Assembly (NCBI GenBank): GCA_905250025.1
Contig: CAJNOJ010000021.1
Span: 496,001 to 560,000, forward strand
Reading direction: 5' to 3'
DNA: 64,000 nt
Source: Adineta ricciae
Taxonomy: Eukaryota > Rotifera > Eurotatoria > Adinetida > Adinetidae
Positions 61,170 through 64,000 of this stretch are shown in pieces. The translations under genes were made by a program, and so were the position numbers. The notes below the pieces were generated by a model that worked only from the letters and a program-made list of their open reading frames with translations, did not search any database and was not told where the DNA came from. Positions within the stretch are counted from its first letter, which is position 1; every line of letters begins with the position of its first letter.

Positions 61170-63614
61170 ATGTTCGATCCACAGTGCGAAATAACCTTAG
61201 TTTCTCAATTACTGGATTCTATTGATGGACATTTGAAACTGATTCATACACCAATGAAATCACACGATGCTGGTCACAGTAACGACGATGAAGAGCTTTG
61301 GTTGAGCGACCATCGATCGATATTTTCATCTTGCGAAAGTCCTTACCGAAAACCGATACCTTCGATTCGGAATAGCCAATACGAAGGTTTTCATTGGGAT
61401 TTATACGGTAATAATGAATATCATCGACTCGCATTTGAATACGATAAAAGAAGTCATTCGTCACCCACGCATATGTTAGAATGGTCAATGCAGTTCGAAT
61501 CGGATCATCTGGCAGATGAGATTGATGATACGATGTCATCTTCAAATCAACGACAAACATCATGGCAAGCAATCAAAACCAAATCTGTAGATTCAACTGG
61601 TTCAGCATCATCATCATCGTCATCCTCCTCATCATCGACGCCTACAAGCTCAGATAGCGGATCATATGCGCCGAATCCTCTAACATTATATCATTTATTT
61701 CAAAGCAAAAAATCTCAACAACATCCGTGCCGTTTGTATCAAAACTTTAGTGATAAAAGTCTATGTGATTCGTTAACATCTTCGTCATCGTCTATTTCTG
61801 CGCATTTTCCTCAAATTTCGAATGTAAACAGTCCGACAAAAATCACTCAAATTGATCTGATTAACCCAAAGCAACACTCGAAGACTAGTGTTGATCAATG
61901 TCTACAGACATCTCTCATTCTTTGTCAAACGAACAAAACATCTATCACTTGCTCAAAGAGTCCTGATCGTTTATTAAATCATCCTTCTAGTCAATCATCT
62001 TTCATATCCGATTATTCTCTACCGGACCTTGATTTCCTAACATATTATGCAAAAGAAAATCCGTCACAATTCTCAGCACATTCTTCTCGAGCCAAACAGT
62101 CTCTTCTGCCGATGAAAAGTCCATTCATTGAACAATTAACACCTGAAAATAAACCTCGACGAACAATATTCTTCTGTCATATCCCACTTTCAACTCGTCA
62201 TTCATCATCAGCGAAAGAGAAATGTCTCAAACCGAATTCAACAACGATATCTGCATGCTCGAGTACATCGAGTAGCGGCTATTTTAGTAATTGTTCGACA
62301 AATCATACGCGTCATATTCAAACACCGTTAAAATCATGTTTAAAACGAACGAAAACAGATGTTTTAGCTGATGACATTGCCCAGGATGTATTTACATTCA
62401 CGACTGAGCGAGTTTACAATCAAATCGATAGTTCTGAGCAACGCCGATATTCAGTAGAGCAAGAAGAACATGATCTGGGAACGAAGAAGAGCGTTAGTTT
62501 TCGCGATGAAATTGCTCGAAGGTTAATTAAACCATCAACTAGTCCAAAACTTCTAGATCAAGGTATGCTGTTCTGCCACATTTATCTGGTTTTTGACAAT
62601 TCTTGACTTTAGATACTTGTGATATATTACCACGAGAAAATTTGACCGATAGTCCGCCGAGTGAATTTAATTTATCCGATGGTGAGGATGATGAAGAAAC
62701 AGATGAGAAAGAAGAAGATTCTTTAGTGAATTTCGTTGCTAATACCTGCGAAGATATCATCAAACCATTACCGATTCGAAATGGAAGTGATAAGCACTTG
62801 ATTGATGCATTTTCTCAAACAATTCTTCGTATATTAGAAATCAAATGTAATGATCCAAAGGTAGAACTTTCTTTGACTTTATCTGCATCATCACGTGTTT
62901 TTTTTTGGTCTTTAGACTTATTTTCTCAATAATCAAACAAATCCTGAATTGGATCGCATTCTTCGTTTTGATTTTTGTCCTTTATTGCGTGCAGTTCTTG
63001 AAGATGGTTTACGGCAGCATTCAGGCTCATTGTTTTCACGCAAAATGAATCTTTGGCGCTTGATTGATCTCACTACTCCGCTAAACAGTCGATTCAATGA
63101 AGCTAAAGTGAAAGTACAAACTGATTCATCAACAAATGCGGATTGGATTGAGAAATTTAATTCATTTGTCTATCAATTACTAAAGTAAGACGATGAATAT
63201 TTTAGAAATTCATTCGAATCTATTCCTATACATCGTTTCAGTCTTCATGAACTTGCTGGATGGTTAACGCATTTCGTTTTACATCGAACAGTACTGAAAA
63301 CTTATTATGAATCATGGGCATTTCTACTTGTGAATTCAAACAAGGATATTTTCGAGTGTCTTACGAATCAATTAGAAAAACTATCACCATTGTCCTTTCG
63401 ATTGAGGTATACGAGTTTATCCAATTCAAGAATTACTCTGACAAATCAATCGTCGATTCTGCCGAAAAAATTTCATGTGCGAACATGGTTACGTGAGCGA
63501 AAAACACAGGTGAAAATCTCACCAAAAGACGCAATTTCTTCGCGAGTATCCACTCTTTCTCAACGACACAAATCCGATTTAATTCCAGTTTCCAAACGAC
63601 ATGAAAAACTTTGA
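61170..63614 (+). CDS. RUN-domain protein, RUSC-like
   Basis: Exons 61159-62562, 62613-62860, 62916-63184 and 63242-63614. From ATG 61170 the coding length is exactly 760 codons plus stop. The first two thirds are low-complexity, with a polyserine run (about 61606-61640), and probably disordered. The carboxy third forms a helical domain with the RUN pattern: HLIDAFSQTILRILEI, then FDFCPLLRAVLEDGLRQH, NLWRLIDLTT, FVYQLLNLHELAGWLTHFVL and LEKLSPLSFRLR. The last segments resemble RUSC1/RUSC2 (iporin), where RUN domains bind small GTPases in vesicle traffic. No SH3 domain follows here. The start is uncertain, because the exon continues up to an acceptor at 61158 and an upstream exon may add residues. 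Confidence 0.62.
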
Positions 63615-63929
63615 TATCGATGCAAGAATTGCATTCTAAATGCTGAGATATTTCTTCAATAATTGTTCTTTTTTTTCTACATTTCAACACACGTGTTTAT
63701 CTATCGAAGGTTTCTCTGGCCTTTTTAACGAATTGTTTGTTCAATTCTAATTAAAAATAAATATCTGCCTGTCAAGACTTGAGAATAGCCTTTTTTTCTC
63801 CCACACCTGCTTGGAGCCAACAGAATGTCGCGAAAAAAGTAAGTGCTGTCTGTTCTTTGACAGAAATCTTTTATGCCAACAGATCTGTTGTACTGTGATA
63901 TAAAGTGATATCATCGTACAGAGAAGCAT
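63615..63929. other. 3' UTR of the RUN-domain gene and tRNA 5' flank
   Basis: Contains an AATAAA signal at 63756-63761, about 140 bp after the stop codon. The remainder up to the tRNA shows no coding sequence. Confidence 0.5.
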
Positions 63930-64000
63930 GGCTTGGTGGTCTAGTGGTATGATTCTCGCTTAGGGTGCGAGAGGTCCCGGGTTCAATCCCCGGCCAAGCC
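63930..64000 (+). tRNA. tRNA-Pro (anticodon AGG)
   Basis: The 71 bases begin GGCTTGG and end CCAAGCC, forming a perfect 7-bp acceptor stem at the window edge. The A box TGGTCTAGTGG and B box GGTTCAATCCC are in place. The anticodon arm TCTCGC-TTAGGGT-GCGAGA has a 7-base loop with anticodon AGG, decoding CCU proline after A34 deamination. No intron is present. The discriminator base lies outside the window. Confidence 0.95.

Noticed and set aside
61219..61572. Minus-strand frame of 117 codons
   Set aside because: Shadow of the RUN-domain gene's first exon in another frame.

Overview
The window is nuclear DNA from a small, compact animal genome. I infer a bdelloid rotifer. Genes lie on both strands and are cut by very short GT-AG introns, mostly 47-62 bp; the recognisable genes are animal types (RhoA, kinesin KIF9, RIC3, USP5, EMC6, GCLC, a PDZ/RGS/C1/DH-PH RhoGEF). 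Non-coding DNA is AT-rich. The most lineage-specific clue is a broken copy of the ADP-ribosyltransferase plus tetratricopeptide-repeat family that is strongly expanded in bdelloids (34.27-35.57 kb). A DUF2252 gene of bacterial character that has acquired introns fits the same lineage.

Layout. 0-2 kb: 3' part of triokinase/FMN cyclase. 2.6-7.5 kb (minus): a large unrecognised nuclear-type protein, probably joined to a FLYWCH zinc-finger first exon. 9.3-10.5 kb: TRAF-type protein lacking RING. 10.6-12.1 kb (minus): secreted or anchored leucine-rich-repeat protein. 13.4-14.1 kb: RhoA. 15.6-16.0 kb: Ly6/uPAR protein. 17.2-18.5 kb: rhodopsin-family GPCR. 20.2-29.3 kb: PDZ-RhoGEF, possibly with 5' exons flanking the GPCR. 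29.9-33.3 kb (minus): KIF9. 34.3-35.6 kb: ART/TPR pseudogene. 36.4-38.7 kb (minus): glutamate-cysteine ligase catalytic subunit. 40.1-41.4 kb: orphan single-pass membrane protein. 42.2-43.5 kb (minus): di-N-acetylchitobiase. 43.9-46.9 kb (minus): tandem THAP / AT-hook / ZNF280-like zinc-finger protein. 47.4-48.4 kb (minus): nucleoside hydrolase. 48.9-50.6 kb: DUF2252. 50.8-51.1 kb: small orphan with a TATA box. 51.4-51.7 kb: ubiquitin-like protein. 53.2-58.1 kb: RIC3, USP5 and EMC6 in tight same-strand order. 58.4-59.1 kb: two small membrane proteins. 61.2-63.6 kb: RUN-domain protein. 63.93 kb to the end: tRNA-Pro(AGG).

How the genes fit together. The most suggestive neighbourhood is 13-29 kb. 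A RhoA gene, a heptahelical receptor and a PDZ/RGS/C1/DH-PH RhoGEF (the class that carries G12/13 receptor signals to RhoA) lie within 16 kb on the same strand, and the receptor may sit inside an intron of the RhoGEF. The RIC3-USP5-EMC6 block has 130-bp gaps, each ending in a polypyrimidine-AG just before the next start codon, as expected for spliced-leader trans-splicing or an operon-like unit. Exon boundaries are read by eye from splice signals, reading-frame continuity and remembered family sequence; most models close in frame, but single-base errors at junctions are possible. No reverse transcriptase, transposase, CRISPR or bacterial operon was seen.
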